This document shows, one piece after another, positions 8,585-19,980 of a stretch of 64,000 bases of DNA (within the stretch, counting starts at the first letter, position 1; the number at the start of each line of letters is the position of its first letter). The DNA is taken from assembly GCF_018919215.1 (NCBI RefSeq), contig NZ_JAHLQK010000002.1, positions 1-64,000 of the forward strand, in the 5' to 3' direction. A program made the position numbers and the translations under genes. The notes under the pieces are model-generated. The model was not told where the DNA came from. It was given only the letters and a program-made list of their open reading frames with translations, and did not search any database. The DNA comes from Alkaliphilus flagellatus. Lineage in GTDB: Bacteria; Bacillota; Clostridia; Peptostreptococcales; Natronincolaceae.

Positions 8585-11500
8585 ATGAAAAGACATGCTG
8601 CAATTATTATTTCCATAGTAATCTTTCTGCTTACTATTTCAAGTGTTATTTATATTAATTATTTTCCCAACGATAAGATACCTAAGGCAGAGGCTGGAAG
8701 CTTACTGATTCAAGATTGGGATTTTAAAACAAAAGGTACTATCAAATTGATGGGAGAATGGGAGTTTTATCCAGGAAAGTTGATTTTTCCTGAAAGTAAT
8801 AACAACATATTTGATCAGTATGGGGATATAAAGAAAATTGTACAAGTACCTGGAGTATGGGATAACTATATTTCAGATGAGAAGACTGCATTTGGTGTGG
8901 GAACTTATCGTTTAATGATTTATGTACCAAAGGGTGACATATATGGAGTTAAGACTAATATAATTCGTAATGCGAATAGGATTTTTATGAATGGTAAAGA
9001 AGTAGGTTCTAGTGGAATTCCTACAGAAAATGTTAAAGGTTTTAAACCCAATATTTTGATGTATACAGGGTTTAATTTGATTGAAGGAGAGCAGGTGGAA
9101 TTGGTTGTTCAAGTTGCTAACCATGACTATCCTACAGGAGGAATTATTAATGCCATTGATTTTGGACCATACCAACAGTTACTACGTAAAAGAGATGCAC
9201 AGCGAGCGTTAGATGCTTTTCTTGTTTCTGGATATCTTGTTTTAGGCTTATATTTTTTAGGATCTTTTTTTCAAAGAATAGAAGTAAAGTATATTTTATA
9301 TTTTAGTTTGTTTTGTATTCTGCAATCAATATATGTATCTACTTTAAACGAACGGTTATTAGACTTAATAGTGCCTAATGTAGAACTTTACCCTTTAGCT
9401 GAATTTCAAATACCTATAATGTATTTATCTATTTACTACTTTTTAATGTTTACATATAATTTTTTTAAAGAATATGCCAATAAAAAAATAGTTATAATAC
9501 TTAGTTGCTTTATATCTTTTATTGGTATTCCATTAGCACTTGATCCCTTTAATATATTTACACTTATAGGTGTAGAGTTGTATACTATTCAAATAATGGT
9601 AGCTCTTATAGCAGCAATTAACTATATATATATACTATTGATAATGTGTAGAGCCTTGTACAATGAGGTTGAAGCTTCAGAATATGTATTAACTATCGTT
9701 ACAACGTTTGTTTGCTATGGTTTGTTGTTAGGATTAAACTTTTTGTTTGAAGTAAGTATTGGAAATATACCGGTAATATTATTTTTACTTATGGTTTTTG
9801 GTTTGGCACTATTAATGACCTATCGATTTCAGCTAGCATATCAGCAGGTAGACAAGTTATCTCAAGAACTATTGAACTATGATCGATTAAAGGATGAGTT
9901 TTTAGCTAAAACATCCCATGAGCTAAAGACACCATTACATGTTATCTTGAATTTATCCCAATTTTTGATAGAAGGCACTGAGGGCCCATTAAATTTAAAA
10001 CAACAACAAAGCATTATGGTAATTAATAACGAAGGAAAGCGATTATCAAGTTTGGTGGAGGATTTATTAGACGCCTCTAAGATAAAAGAAAGTGAGATTA
10101 ATATATATCCTAAACCCGTAGATATAAAGATTATAAGTGATATATTATTAGAAATGAATTATCTGATTCCAGAGGGTAAAGCCATCAAATTTATAAATAA
10201 TATTCCTAATAATATTCCTTTAATTTATGTAGATGAAAATCGCTTAAAACAAATCATTTCTAATTTGATTCATAATGCAATCAAATATACGGAAGAAGGA
10301 CAAATAAGTATTTCAGCAAACGTTGAGGAGAATAATGTATATATATCTGTTGCAGATACTGGTATGGGGATTGAAAAAAAATATTGGGAAGCTATTTTCA
10401 CATCTTTTTATAGTGTAAAAAATCATCAAACCAAAGGACTAAGAGGACTCGGATTAGGGTTAGGAATAACGAAGAATTTAGTAGAATTACACGGTGGAAG
10501 GATTTGGGTAACATCCGAAATTGGAAAAGGTTCAATATTTACTTTTACTTTACCCTTGGCAGATCAAAATAATACAACAGATATAAAGGAAGAAGGTACA
10601 ACAAAACAGGCCAAAGAAGTCGAATATATTGGAAAACCCCTTAAACCATATAAGGAAAATAAAGATAATTTAGGTGTTTTAACCATACCAGAAAGATTAG
10701 ATGGCATAGGCGAATTTACTATATTAGTAGTTGACGATGAACATCCAAATCTAAAGGTTCTTATCAACCTAATCAAGGCCCTTAACTATACTGTTATTGC
10801 TGTAGACAATGGGAAAGATGCTCTAGATATGTTAAAAAACAAAACAATAGATATGATGATTTTAGATTTGATGATGCCTGATATGTCCGGCTATGAGGTA
10901 TGCAAAGTTGTAAGGCAGGAATATCATATGGTGGAGCTACCTATTTTAATTCTTACTGCTTCTGGCCAATTAACAGATATGCTGACTTCTTTTCATGCAG
11001 GAGCCAACGATTTCTTACAAAAACCTATTTGTTCAGAAGAGCTAAAGGCTAGGGTGGAATCCTTAATATCAATCAAAAATTCAGCCCAAGAGGCTGTAAG
11101 GCATGAGTTGAATTACTTACATTCTCAGATTAATCAACACTTTTTACATAATACCATAACTACTATAATTGGATTAAGCTATAAGGATAGTGAAAAGACT
11201 CGGGAAGCATTATACCACCTATCTACCTATTTTAGAGGGAAATTAGATTTTCACAATTATAATTCTATGATTCCAATAGAAAAAGAAATTGAACTACTTA
11301 AAGCTTATTTGGCAATCGAAAAAATGAGATATGGTGAGCGATTGAATATACACTATAACATCGATGAAAGCATTGAAGCATTATTACCGCCTTTAACCAT
11401 TCAGCCTTTTGTTGAAAATGCAGTACGTCATGGAGTCGCTACAAAAAACTCAAATGGAAACGTGAAAATTTCTGTTCAAAAAGAAGAGCTAGAAGAGGTA

Positions 11501-11701
11501 CGAATTACTATAATAGATGATGGCCCTGGCATTTCTCAAGAAAAACAGAAGAAACTATTACTTGATGAAAATAACAGTATTAGTTTTTCTAATGTATTAA
11601 AAAAGCTAAAGCTTATAAAAGGATCAAAGTTTTTATTAGATAGTAAAGAAGGTCAAGGTACAACCATAACTATAGTTTTACCAGAGGTGAAGAATAAATG
11701 A
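8585..11701 (+). CDS. 7TM-type sensor protein with two histidine kinase modules and a receiver
   Basis: 1038 residues with AGGAGG before the ATG. An N-terminal membrane anchor is followed by an outside domain (about 40-200, jelly-roll like that of 7TMR-DISM receptors) and a run of hydrophobic helices (about 208-420). Next come a HisKA/HATPase kinase (phosphoacceptor H445 in [18 protein letters not shown] lid), a receiver (about 705-825, phosphoaspartate about D761), and a second kinase of the LytS type (HFLHN about 852-856; [10 protein letters not shown]). One protein thus carries two different kinase modules flanking a receiver. The response regulator follows with a 4-base overlap (ATGA), so the two are co-translated partners. 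The stimulus is unknown. Transcription passes through leader element copy A. Confidence 0.88.
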   Translation: MKRHAAIIISIVIFLLTISSVIYINYFPNDKIPKAEAGSLLIQDWDFKTKGTIKLMGEWEFYPGKLIFPESNNNIFDQYGDIKKIVQVPGVWDNYISDEKTAFGVGTYRLMIYVPKGDIYGVKTNIIRNANRIFMNGKEVGSSGIPTENVKGFKPNILMYTGFNLIEGEQVELVVQVANHDYPTGGIINAIDFGPYQQLLRKRDAQRALDAFLVSGYLVLGLYFLGSFFQRIEVKYILYFSLFCILQSIYVSTLNERLLDLIVPNVELYPLAEFQIPIMYLSIYYFLMFTYNFFKEYANKKIVIILSCFISFIGIPLALDPFNIFTLIGVELYTIQIMVALIAAINYIYILLIMCRALYNEVEASEYVLTIVTTFVCYGLLLGLNFLFEVSIGNIPVILFLLMVFGLALLMTYRFQLAYQQVDKLSQELLNYDRLKDEFLAKTSHELKTPLHVILNLSQFLIEGTEGPLNLKQQQSIMVINNEGKRLSSLVEDLLDASKIKESEINIYPKPVDIKIISDILLEMNYLIPEGKAIKFINNIPNNIPLIYVDENRLKQIISNLIHNAIKYTEEGQISISANVEENNVYISVADTGMGIEKKYWEAIFTSFYSVKNHQTKGLRGLGLGLGITKNLVELHGGRIWVTSEIGKGSIFTFTLPLADQNNTTDIKEEGTTKQAKEVEYIGKPLKPYKENKDNLGVLTIPERLDGIGEFTILVVDDEHPNLKVLINLIKALNYTVIAVDNGKDALDMLKNKTIDMMILDLMMPDMSGYEVCKVVRQEYHMVELPILILTASGQLTDMLTSFHAGANDFLQKPICSEELKARVESLISIKNSAQEAVRHELNYLHSQINQHFLHNTITTIIGLSYKDSEKTREALYHLSTYFRGKLDFHNYNSMIPIEKEIELLKAYLAIEKMRYGERLNIHYNIDESIEALLPPLTIQPFVENAVRHGVATKNSNGNVKISVQKEELEEVRITIIDDGPGISQEKQKKLLLDENNSISFSNVLKKLKLIKGSKFLLDSKEGQGTTITIVLPEVKNK

Positions 11702-12813
11702 GAGTGGTATTAATCGATGACGAAGAAATTGCATTAGATGTTTTAGAAATATTACTGAAACAGATAGATGGAATCCAAGTTGTAGGAAAATTTACAGATC
11801 CTAATACAGCGCTAAACCAATTGAAAACTTTAGAAGTTGATGTTGTGTTTTTAGATATGGAAATGGGAGAATTCCATGGACTTAAGTTTGCAGAGAAGCT
11901 TATGATAAAAAAATATGATTTGAAAATTGTTTTCGTAACAGCATTTTCTCAGTATGCTTTGGAAGCCTTCGAAGTAAATGCCATTGATTATTTATTGAAA
12001 CCAGTGAATATGGATCGGTTGAAAAAAACTATTTTAAAACTACAAGAGAGGAATCAAAAATATGTAAGAGACAGAGTCTTATTAGAAACTCAAGATGATA
12101 ATTTATTTGCTTACACCATGGGAAGCTTTAGGATAATGGAGTCTCAGCCTAATTTAATAAAATGGCGTACAAAAAAAGTAAAAGAACTGTTTGCATATCT
12201 ATGGCATCATCAGGAAAAACCTATGTGCAGAACACGTATAATAGAAGACCTATGGCCATATGTAACAGCAGACAAGGCAGCTACATTATTGCATACTACG
12301 GTATATCAACTTCGAAAAACCATTAAGGAAATTACGAATATAAATCCTATCATCTTAATGAACGAACAGTATATATTAAAACTTGATATAAAAAGCGATT
12401 TATTGGAATTAAGAAATATATTACAAGCTGATGAAATAAATAATTCTAATATTGAAAGAGTATTAGAATTATATCAAGGAGATTACTTAGAAGAAGAGAA
12501 TTATCCATGGGCATTATATGAACAGCAGAAGCTTAGACAATCCTTTTTAAAATATCTAGAAAAATACTTATTTATTGCAAGACAAGAAAAGAAGTTAACT
12601 TCATATATTGAAAACTGTCTAGTAAAAATGATGCAATTAGATCCATATAATGAAAAATATGCCTATTTGCTTATGGAGTACTATGGTGAGATAAATGATA
12701 AAACTAAACTTATTAATTTATATACATCATTTAGAATAAACATAAAGGAAGAATTAGGTATCAATCTACAGAGAGAAACTATAGAGCTTTATCGTAAATA
12801 TATAGATTATTAG
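11698..12813 (+). CDS. response regulator with SARP/BTAD-type output
   Basis: 371 residues. Residues 1-120 form a receiver with D53 (FLDMEMG) as phosphoacceptor, T (VTAF) and K (LKP) in place. It continues with a winged-helix DNA-binding domain (about 140-225; [14 protein letters not shown]) and a bacterial transcriptional activation domain (about 235-371). This is the SARP arrangement, which usually recognises short direct repeats spaced 11 bases apart. It overlaps the kinase gene by 4 bases. The gene downstream is the LPXTG adhesin, whose upstream region contains two TGTTCAG repeats exactly 11 bases apart, so the adhesin is a likely target (inference). Confidence 0.87.
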   Translation: MRVVLIDDEEIALDVLEILLKQIDGIQVVGKFTDPNTALNQLKTLEVDVVFLDMEMGEFHGLKFAEKLMIKKYDLKIVFVTAFSQYALEAFEVNAIDYLLKPVNMDRLKKTILKLQERNQKYVRDRVLLETQDDNLFAYTMGSFRIMESQPNLIKWRTKKVKELFAYLWHHQEKPMCRTRIIEDLWPYVTADKAATLLHTTVYQLRKTIKEITNINPIILMNEQYILKLDIKSDLLELRNILQADEINNSNIERVLELYQGDYLEEENYPWALYEQQKLRQSFLKYLEKYLFIARQEKKLTSYIENCLVKMMQLDPYNEKYAYLLMEYYGEINDKTKLINLYTSFRINIKEELGINLQRETIELYRKYIDY

Positions 12814-12827
12814 AAAAATAAATAATT

Positions 12828-12866
12828 AAGGCACCTAAGGATTTATTATCCTAAGGTGCCTTTTTA
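12828..12866 (+). terminator. intrinsic terminator after the two-component pair
   Basis: AAGGCACCTAAGGAT pairs with ATCCTAAGGTGCCTT around a short loop, followed by TTT. It separates the regulator transcript from the adhesin. Confidence 0.9.
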
Positions 12867-12944
12867 GTAGAATAAGTATTGAACTAAGTAAATAGAGCTA
12901 TAATTGTAAAAAAATTCTTATTTTAAACAGAAAATCATTCTTAA

Positions 12945-12979
12945 TGTTCAGAAAGTGTTCAGACATATTTTGTTAAAAT
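12945..12979 (+). promoter_or_regulatory. possible SARP-controlled promoter of the adhesin
   Basis: Direct repeats TGTTCAGA at 12945-12952 and 12956-12963 are spaced 11 bases apart and cover the -35 position of an extended -10 element TGTTAAAAT (12971-12979). Known SARP regulators bind such 11-bp-phased repeats near the -35. No good -35 hexamer is present, which fits an activator-dependent promoter. A TATAGGC/GCCTATA hairpin follows at 13020-13047 in the leader. The rest of 12867-13204 shows no convincing gene. Confidence 0.5.
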
Positions 12980-13204
12980 TTACATATGCTTTTATAGTTA
13001 TAGTATCAGATAAAAATATTATAGGCAATACAGACCTTTGGCCTATAATATAAAGCTATTTCAATAAAGCTGTCATATAAGCTATTTATGAAAGGAGCGG
13101 ATTATTACAGTGTTGTAAGGAAAATACAATGCAGATTAAATATGATAAGAGCATCAAGCAGTATAAGGTCATTAATTTAAAAGAAGGGAGGACGTTTTTA
13201 AAAT

Positions 13205-16200
13205 ATGATATTTCAAAAAAGTAGAAAGAAACGAAGAATCAGTGGGTTTATGATTTTAGTTATGTTGTTAACAGTTATGAGCGGTGTTTTTACAGAAGGC
13301 TTTTTAGCCTATGCGAATGAAGGAGATACGGATTTAGTAGAAGTAAGTGGTGAAGTTGTTTCTACTGAAAATAATGAAGATGATAATACAGCACAAGAAC
13401 CAGAGGATTTAGAAGAACTAGAACTGGATGAAAATGAAGAGAACATAGAAGGTAGCGAAGAAGATACAGAAACTATACCTGAAGATGAAATAGAAGAAGT
13501 AGCACCTGAAGATGAAACAGAAGAAGTAACTCCAGAGGAAGGCACTACCGAAGAAATAGAGGAACCTATATTATTTCCTATAATACCAATGGGTGAGGCT
13601 ACAGAAGACCCTAAAGACTTAGGAGATATCTTTACTTTTAAAAGTTTAAAAGTAGGAGAAGAAGAATTTGACGAAAATAGCCAATCAATTATTATAGAAA
13701 AGGATATAATTGTAAAACTTGAATATGGCTGGGAAATTGAAAGTGGAGTTGCTGTAAACTCGGGAGATACAGCAAGTATTAAAGTACCACAAGCTTTTAA
13801 ATTTCCAAAAGATTTTAATGGTAATATAACGGTAGATACAGTAGATGGTAAAACTATTGTAGGTACATTTAATCTATCTGCCGAAACAAACATATTAGAG
13901 TTTGTTTTTAATGATGAAATTGCAAGTAGTGGAGTAAAAAATGGTGTTGTAGGTTTTGGAGTAGAATTTAACTTAGAGAAGTTTAATGAAAGCACTATTC
14001 AAAAAATCGAATTTAATGACAAAGCAAATAAGGAACTAACAATAACTCTTAAACCTAAGGAAGAAGCCACTGCAATAACTAAAGCAGGGGAACCTGATTC
14101 AAAACAAGATGCTAAAGAGATTACATGGACTATAGATGTTATAAATACAGAAAACTCTAAAATAACAGACGCTAAGGTTGAAGATATTATACCTGATGGA
14201 TTAAAATTACCTACAGAAATAAAAATTTATCCATTAACCCTAGGCTATAATGGTAGTAAAAATATAGGAGTCGAACGTTATATTAGTCCAACAGTAGATG
14301 GTAGATCCATTACAGTAGACCTTGGAGAAATAGAAAGCTACAGTGGATATAGGATTGAGTTTACTACTGAAATAGAAGATTATAGTAAAACTTCATTTGA
14401 AAATACTGCTGAATTTTCTTATGATGGATCCGGTCCACTAGAAGCAACAAGTACTCCAGTGAAGATTATTAGAAGTAAGCTTATAGAAAAAGACGGGAAC
14501 CAAGATGGAGAAAAAGATATAATAGAGTGGACTATCGACGTGAACAAAGCTGGACGTAATATAACGGATGCTATTGTTGAAGATGTACTACCAGAAGGAT
14601 TAACCTTAATTGAGGATTCTATAAAAATATATGAGCTTACAAAAAATGGAGAGAATTGGATCGAAACTGATGTAACTAGTGAATTTGATTCAGGGGATGT
14701 TTCTGATATTTCTAATATTGAATTAGGAAATATCGGAACAAAAGCGTATCGAATTAAGTTCAAAACAGATATAGATTATAGCAAAGTGAACAATGGTAAT
14801 TATGAAAAAGACGGCAATTCATTTACTAATAAAGTAATTTTGAAAGATGGAAGTGCCGAAATCGATTCTAGCGAAAAGAAAGTTTATGTAGCAAGAAAAC
14901 CTATATTAAGAAAAGAAGGTAGATCTGCTGAAAAGTATGATGACAAAACTATTACATGGACCATACATGTAAATGAAGCTAGGCATCCAATAACAGGAGG
15001 AAGAGTTACTGATGAAATTCCGGCAGGGTTAAAGTTGAACAAAGATAATATAAAAATATTTAAAAATAATACAGAAGTAAATGAAGGATATACTATAACT
15101 ACTAATCCCGAAGAGCCTACTGGAAAAGAAGATACAACTCTAACAATAAATTTAGGGAATATAGGCAAAGACTATTATAAAATAGTATATGTTACAGAAA
15201 TAACTGACTTTACTGAAGGGAAAATATTTAAAAATGAAGCTTGTTTAACGGGTGATGGTGTTGGAAACGGTGGTACAATACCCCCAGTTCCGGTTAAACC
15301 TAAAGATAATTCGTATAAGAAAGAATTTGTTAGCACTGACTATGAAGCAAAAACTATTAGGTGGAGAATTACTATAGACCCAATTAAAGATCCTATAACA
15401 AACCTTAAAATTATAGATACTTTCCCCAATAAAGGTTTAATATTGTTAGAAGATACATTAAAAGTGGAACCAGGGCTCGAGAAAGATGCCGATTATACAC
15501 TTAAACCACTTACTGAGGATAGTGTAACAGGATATCAAAAAGGATTTGAAATTGAATTTAAAGAAAAAGCTTTACCCCTAAATAAGAAAATCACTATTAC
15601 CTATAAAACTTCTTTTGATCCAGAAAAAGGGATAGAAGATAATACTGCAAATGGATTATATGAAAACAAAGCTCAATTTATAGGAACAACTAAAAGTGGT
15701 GAAGATATAGAAAAAGATTCTAAGGATTCAACAACTGTAAATACAGAATCTTGGTTTAGTGGTAAAAAAGAAGGTAAAAGAATACATGAAGGTGAAGAAG
15801 GACGAACTAATGGATGGATCAGCGGTAAGGAGAGAAAACTTCAATGGGAAGTATATATAAACTATCTGAAACAAAACCTTGGTAGTAGTGTTACTGTAAC
15901 TGATACTTGGGAATATGATGGACTTCTTGATGAAGATAGTATTGAAGTTAGACAGTATAAAGTAAACCCAAATGGAACAACAGAGATTCTTAATGACTGC
16001 TTAGTAAAGGGAGAAGACTATACAGTTTCTTCTAATGAGGATAAAAAAGAGTTTATACTAACCTTTAATAAAGAAGTTAAAGAAAGATATGTAATAATAT
16101 ATATAACCAGTGTAGATGGTAAATCTAAAAATGAATATATGAATAGAGCTGAAGTTAAGATTGGAGAACAATCATCAACATATGCAGGTACAGTAGCTTA

Positions 16201-17884
16201 TTCCGAGTATGACGAGCTCCTATCAAAGGAAGCTATAAATGTAAATGGGACAAAAGTTTATACAGATGACGAGCTTAACTGGGAGATTATTATAAACAGA
16301 AGCTTGTCAGAAATTGAAAATGCTAAGGTAGTAGACACTATAAGCCCAGGTCTTGTATATGTGGTAGATAGTCTTAAGGTATATAAAATTGTTGGTGAAG
16401 AAGAGGTTATTCTAACAAATGGGTATACTTTAGAAACAGAAAATAATGATTTAAATGAAACTATTTTAACGATAGAATTTCAAGATAAAATTGATTCTAA
16501 GTATGTAATAAGATATAGTACAGTAGTTTCAGCAGAAACTGGAGAAGTTAATAATAAGGTTTCCTTTAGTGGTTCTGAAGAAATAGAAGAAATAATAGAA
16601 ACCACAAAGCTCAGTGCAAGGCAATTTTCTTGGGTAGGTGGAGAGATAGATCCTAACAAAGGTAATATTAAGCTAATAAAAATTGATGGAGATTCACCTA
16701 ATGAAAAAATAAAAGACGCTGAGTTCCAATTATACTATTATTTAAATGGCGAAAAGAAACTAGTTGGTGAACCTATTAAGACCGATGCAGATGGAGTGAT
16801 TTTATTCCAAAATCTATCCTTTAGAACCTACTTCTTGGAGGAAGTTAATCCACCAGAAGGATATCAGGCATTAGAAAAACCAATAGAAATTAAGCTTGAT
16901 AAGGAAGAAGTAAGCGAGGATTACGATAATAATACAAGAACGAAAACTTTAGAAGTTAAAAACTACAAGCTTGGTTCACTAGCTATCAAGAAAGTAGATT
17001 CTAAAGATGAAACTAAGGTTTTAGCTGGAGCAGAATTTAAACTTAATAATACTGAAACTAACAAGGAGTATATTTTAATAACAGATGATAACGGATCAGC
17101 AAAGCAAGAAAATTTACCCCAAGGCACATATACTTTAAGAGAAACAAAACCACCAAAGGGATATAAATTAGACTCCAAGACTCGCACCATAGTTATTAGT
17201 GGAAGTGATGAAGAAGATAAGGAACTTCATATTGATCTATCTATATCAAATATAAAAACACCGCCACAACCAATTTTAGGTGGGTTAAGTATTAAAAAGG
17301 TAGATAGTAAAAATAGTACAATAGTATTATCAGGAGCAGAGTTTGAGCTTAAAGACTCTAAAGGAGAAGTAGTAGCTGTACTAACAACCGACGAAAATGG
17401 AGTAGATACGGTTACAGGTTTACCATTAGGGAAATATACACTAGCTGAAACAAAAGCACCAAGAAGATATGATTTAGACGAAACTATTCATAAAATAACA
17501 ATAAGTAGTTCTATTACTGTTAATTTGGTTTTGGAAAATATTAAAACACCAACTACACCTGGTGGAGAAGAACCAGATAAGCCAGACAAACCAGATAAAC
17601 CAAATAGACCAACAGAACCAACAAATCCAACGAAACCAACAGAACCAGTAGAACCACAGGAGTATGTTGAGCCAGAAGAGCCAGAGACTCCTGTAATCGA
17701 AGAAACTCCTGTAGATGACGGGGTTGAGGTACCAGATGATGGTATACCACTAGGAACTATAACAGATTTTGAAACTGAGAAGCTACCTCAAACAGGTGAA
17801 GGAAGTCCTCTTATGATGTATTTGGCTGGGCTGTTACTAATTATTTTAGGTTGGGTAACAATAAGAAAGAAAGCTGCTCAATAA
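13205..17884 (+). CDS. large LPXTG-anchored surface adhesin with fimbrial-type repeats
   Basis: 1559 residues. A signal peptide (basic start, hydrophobic stretch to about residue 36, likely cut after AYA) precedes an acidic Glu-rich linker (about 50-125). About six repeated fimbrial/DUF11-like modules follow, each opening W-x-I-x-I/V-x-x (near 307, 441, 584, 719, 881 and 1025) with a D-x-x-P-x-G-L segment. Three SpaA/Cna_B-type domains (near 1153, 1257, 1359) carry the K in IKKVDSK and the E in ETK-PP that form isopeptide bonds in this fold. A Pro-rich PDKP wall spacer leads to the sorting signal LPQTGEG (about 1527), a membrane helix and a basic tail. A sortase gene lies 1.1 kb downstream. 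GGGAGG is 13 bases from the ATG, rather far. Confidence 0.9.
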   Translation: MIFQKSRKKRRISGFMILVMLLTVMSGVFTEGFLAYANEGDTDLVEVSGEVVSTENNEDDNTAQEPEDLEELELDENEENIEGSEEDTETIPEDEIEEVAPEDETEEVTPEEGTTEEIEEPILFPIIPMGEATEDPKDLGDIFTFKSLKVGEEEFDENSQSIIIEKDIIVKLEYGWEIESGVAVNSGDTASIKVPQAFKFPKDFNGNITVDTVDGKTIVGTFNLSAETNILEFVFNDEIASSGVKNGVVGFGVEFNLEKFNESTIQKIEFNDKANKELTITLKPKEEATAITKAGEPDSKQDAKEITWTIDVINTENSKITDAKVEDIIPDGLKLPTEIKIYPLTLGYNGSKNIGVERYISPTVDGRSITVDLGEIESYSGYRIEFTTEIEDYSKTSFENTAEFSYDGSGPLEATSTPVKIIRSKLIEKDGNQDGEKDIIEWTIDVNKAGRNITDAIVEDVLPEGLTLIEDSIKIYELTKNGENWIETDVTSEFDSGDVSDISNIELGNIGTKAYRIKFKTDIDYSKVNNGNYEKDGNSFTNKVILKDGSAEIDSSEKKVYVARKPILRKEGRSAEKYDDKTITWTIHVNEARHPITGGRVTDEIPAGLKLNKDNIKIFKNNTEVNEGYTITTNPEEPTGKEDTTLTINLGNIGKDYYKIVYVTEITDFTEGKIFKNEACLTGDGVGNGGTIPPVPVKPKDNSYKKEFVSTDYEAKTIRWRITIDPIKDPITNLKIIDTFPNKGLILLEDTLKVEPGLEKDADYTLKPLTEDSVTGYQKGFEIEFKEKALPLNKKITITYKTSFDPEKGIEDNTANGLYENKAQFIGTTKSGEDIEKDSKDSTTVNTESWFSGKKEGKRIHEGEEGRTNGWISGKERKLQWEVYINYLKQNLGSSVTVTDTWEYDGLLDEDSIEVRQYKVNPNGTTEILNDCLVKGEDYTVSSNEDKKEFILTFNKEVKERYVIIYITSVDGKSKNEYMNRAEVKIGEQSSTYAGTVAYSEYDELLSKEAINVNGTKVYTDDELNWEIIINRSLSEIENAKVVDTISPGLVYVVDSLKVYKIVGEEEVILTNGYTLETENNDLNETILTIEFQDKIDSKYVIRYSTVVSAETGEVNNKVSFSGSEEIEEIIETTKLSARQFSWVGGEIDPNKGNIKLIKIDGDSPNEKIKDAEFQLYYYLNGEKKLVGEPIKTDADGVILFQNLSFRTYFLEEVNPPEGYQALEKPIEIKLDKEEVSEDYDNNTRTKTLEVKNYKLGSLAIKKVDSKDETKVLAGAEFKLNNTETNKEYILITDDNGSAKQENLPQGTYTLRETKPPKGYKLDSKTRTIVISGSDEEDKELHIDLSISNIKTPPQPILGGLSIKKVDSKNSTIVLSGAEFELKDSKGEVVAVLTTDENGVDTVTGLPLGKYTLAETKAPRRYDLDETIHKITISSSITVNLVLENIKTPTTPGGEEPDKPDKPDKPNRPTEPTNPTKPTEPVEPQEYVEPEEPETPVIEETPVDDGVEVPDDGIPLGTITDFETEKLPQTGEGSPLMMYLAGLLLIILGWVTIRKKAAQ

Positions 17885-17932
17885 AAGGCATAAGTAACAG
17901 AGTTTAACAATAAATATACTTAAAGCATTTAG

Positions 17933-17973
17933 ACAATAAGTTCTCCAACTGAAGAAGATGGAGGACTTATTGT
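17933..17973 (+). other. strong hairpin between adhesin and diguanylate cyclase genes
   Basis: ACAATAAGTTCTCCA pairs with TGGAGGACTTATTGT (15 pairs, one G-U) around 11 bases. No T run follows, so it is not a canonical terminator. It could protect the adhesin mRNA end or reduce read-through into the next two genes. Confidence 0.6.
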
Positions 17974-18034
17974 TCCATTAAGTTAAAAGCATCATTATTT
18001 CTAATGATGGTAAGAGGAGATAAAATGAGATAAA

Positions 18035-18991
18035 ATGAAAGCTTTTTTTGTAAAAAAGAAAAAATCATTAAATGTTAGAAATAGATTGTACTATTATATA
18101 AGTTTATTAATAATTACGTTTATTCTTGTATTTACTGTGACAGCAACGATTATATGGAAACTAGATCAGGATGGACTCCAAATAGATCAAAGTAAGGTTT
18201 CTTACTCTAAGGGATCTACACCAGTAACTGTATACTTTTCTGATATATTAAAGACTACTAAGTTAATCCAGTTTGACGAGCAAGAATATATTTATGAGCT
18301 TTGGAGGGTGTCACCACATACAGGTGAAAGGTTAATAATAGGTGCATCAACAAAATTGATTAAGCCAGTGGAAAGAGCCTTTAAAATAACAATAAGGGTA
18401 ATAGTAAGTATGTTAATGGTTCTGTTGATAAAGACTATCTTAGAATTGAAAAACCGTAAGAAGGAACTTGAACAAATTGCCTTTTTCGATATGCTAACAA
18501 ATCTGCCAAACCGACGTTTGTTATATGACAGATTACAGCAGGCAGTTACCCAAACCCAAGATACTGGAAAAGTCCTAGCTATATGCTATCTTGATATAGA
18601 TAACTTGAAGCCTGTCAACGATACAATGGGCCACCAAACTGGAGATCTTCTATTGATAGAAATAGCTCATCGTTTTAAGTCTTGTGTAAGATCGGGAGAT
18701 ACGGTAAGCCGTATAGGTGGTGACGAGTTTGTTATTATATTACAGAATCTAAAATCTTTAGAGGAGTGTGATGTAATTCTAAAGCGTATCTTAAAATCGA
18801 CAAATACTCCAATTATATTGGGACATAATTGTATAGAGACATCTGTTAGTATTGGAGTAAGTTTTTATAGTGGTGATAATAAGGACATAGATACACTAAT
18901 TAGACAGGCTGACCAAGCTATGTACCAGGCTAAAAGATTAAGTAAAGGCAATTATCATATATTTGGATGCCAGGATATTAATAGTGTATAA
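18035..18991 (+). CDS. membrane-bound diguanylate cyclase
   Basis: 318 residues. Two membrane helices (about 19-41 and 112-136) enclose a short outside segment of about 70 residues. A GGDEF domain (about 150-315) follows with the intact active site RIGGDEF and the inhibitory site RSGD five residues before it, so it should make c-di-GMP and be product-inhibited. GAGGAG lies about 17 bases upstream, and an ATG-AGA-TAA mini-frame sits between that site and the real ATG, perhaps coupling initiation. It lies between the adhesin and the sortase, and a c-di-GMP riboswitch follows 1 kb later, so a local c-di-GMP surface programme is likely (inference). Confidence 0.88.
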   Translation: MKAFFVKKKKSLNVRNRLYYYISLLIITFILVFTVTATIIWKLDQDGLQIDQSKVSYSKGSTPVTVYFSDILKTTKLIQFDEQEYIYELWRVSPHTGERLIIGASTKLIKPVERAFKITIRVIVSMLMVLLIKTILELKNRKKELEQIAFFDMLTNLPNRRLLYDRLQQAVTQTQDTGKVLAICYLDIDNLKPVNDTMGHQTGDLLLIEIAHRFKSCVRSGDTVSRIGGDEFVIILQNLKSLEECDVILKRILKSTNTPIILGHNCIETSVSIGVSFYSGDNKDIDTLIRQADQAMYQAKRLSKGNYHIFGCQDINSV

Positions 18992-19008
18992 ATTTATTGG
19001 AGGATATA

Positions 19009-19695
19009 ATGAAAAATAGATTATCTATCAAAAATGTACTAGCAATAACATTAATCGTTATTGGTAGTGGCATTATTTTGTACCCAAATTTGCGTAATTT
19101 TTATTATGATATAAAACAACAAGAGATTAAGAATAATTATATTAAAAGTATGAGTGCAATTCGTGCTATAGATGATGATACGAACCAAGATATAGATAAC
19201 ATTAAAGAGGATATAATTGAAGAAGATGAAAGTCTTGAAGATCAGATGGTACATCAATCGGAAAATAAAAAGATGTTAGAATTGGATAAAAAATGGCCTG
19301 TTGAAGCCACTTTAATAATTGAAAAAATTGATCTATTAATGCCAGTATTAAAAGGTGCAACAAAGGAGCATTTAAATGTTTCTATATCCAGTATTAATAA
19401 CACTGGAAAGCCTTGGGAAGGAAATAATTATGCAATAGCAGGACATAGAAGTAGAAAATATGGGCGTCATTTTAATAGATTAAATGAATTAGAAATCAAC
19501 GATGAAATTTCAGTGATGGATACAAAAAATAATGAATTTATTTATAGGGTTTTTAGCAAAGAAATAGTAGACGAGAATGAAATTTCAGTATTGGAAGACC
19601 GTAATAAAAGTGAACTAACATTGATTACTTGTGATCCTATTAATGTAAAAAATCCACCAACACGATTAGTCGTGAAAGCCATCCAGATTAATTAA
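19009..19695 (+). CDS. sortase (class D-like)
   Basis: 228 residues from the ATG preceded by TTGGAGGA; an upstream in-frame TTG overlaps that ribosome site and is unlikely. An N-terminal membrane helix (about 11-30) is followed by a linker and the sortase barrel with the catalytic set H146 (AGHRS), C208 (LITCDP) and R219 (PTRLVV). Sortases cut LPXTG proteins and link them to peptidoglycan or to pilins. Its obvious substrate is the LPQTG adhesin at 13205-17884. It starts 17 bases after the diguanylate cyclase, in one transcript. The class is judged from the TITCDP-like motif and small size only. Confidence 0.88.
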   Translation: MKNRLSIKNVLAITLIVIGSGIILYPNLRNFYYDIKQQEIKNNYIKSMSAIRAIDDDTNQDIDNIKEDIIEEDESLEDQMVHQSENKKMLELDKKWPVEATLIIEKIDLLMPVLKGATKEHLNVSISSINNTGKPWEGNNYAIAGHRSRKYGRHFNRLNELEINDEISVMDTKNNEFIYRVFSKEIVDENEISVLEDRNKSELTLITCDPINVKNPPTRLVVKAIQIN

Positions 19696-19980
19696 ACTTT
19701 ATTTTGATAAAAGTAAGTATATTTAGCTGTATTAAAAAATTATATGTTAAGCTTATATAAGTTAGGGTATTTATATGATAGCAAGCTAGATAAAAATAAT
19801 ATGATTAATAATAAGAATGTATTTGAGATTATTGATAGTATAATAAAAAAGAAATATTATTAAATAAATTATTAAAAACAAATATTTAAAACAAATATTT
19901 AAAACTTTTGTACTATATAAAACTAGGACAAATTGTAGTATAGTAAAAGATAATTAAATATATTTATCAGGTGCTTTCCA

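Noticed and set aside
13309-13995. Long antisense ORF opposite the adhesin start
   Set aside because: It mirrors the Glu/Thr-rich coding sequence (Ser-rich product), has no ribosome site and lies wholly inside a clear gene.
19744-19863. 39-codon ORF after the sortase gene
   Set aside because: No ribosome site, very AT-rich and no recognisable motif; it may be a relic but cannot be supported as a gene.
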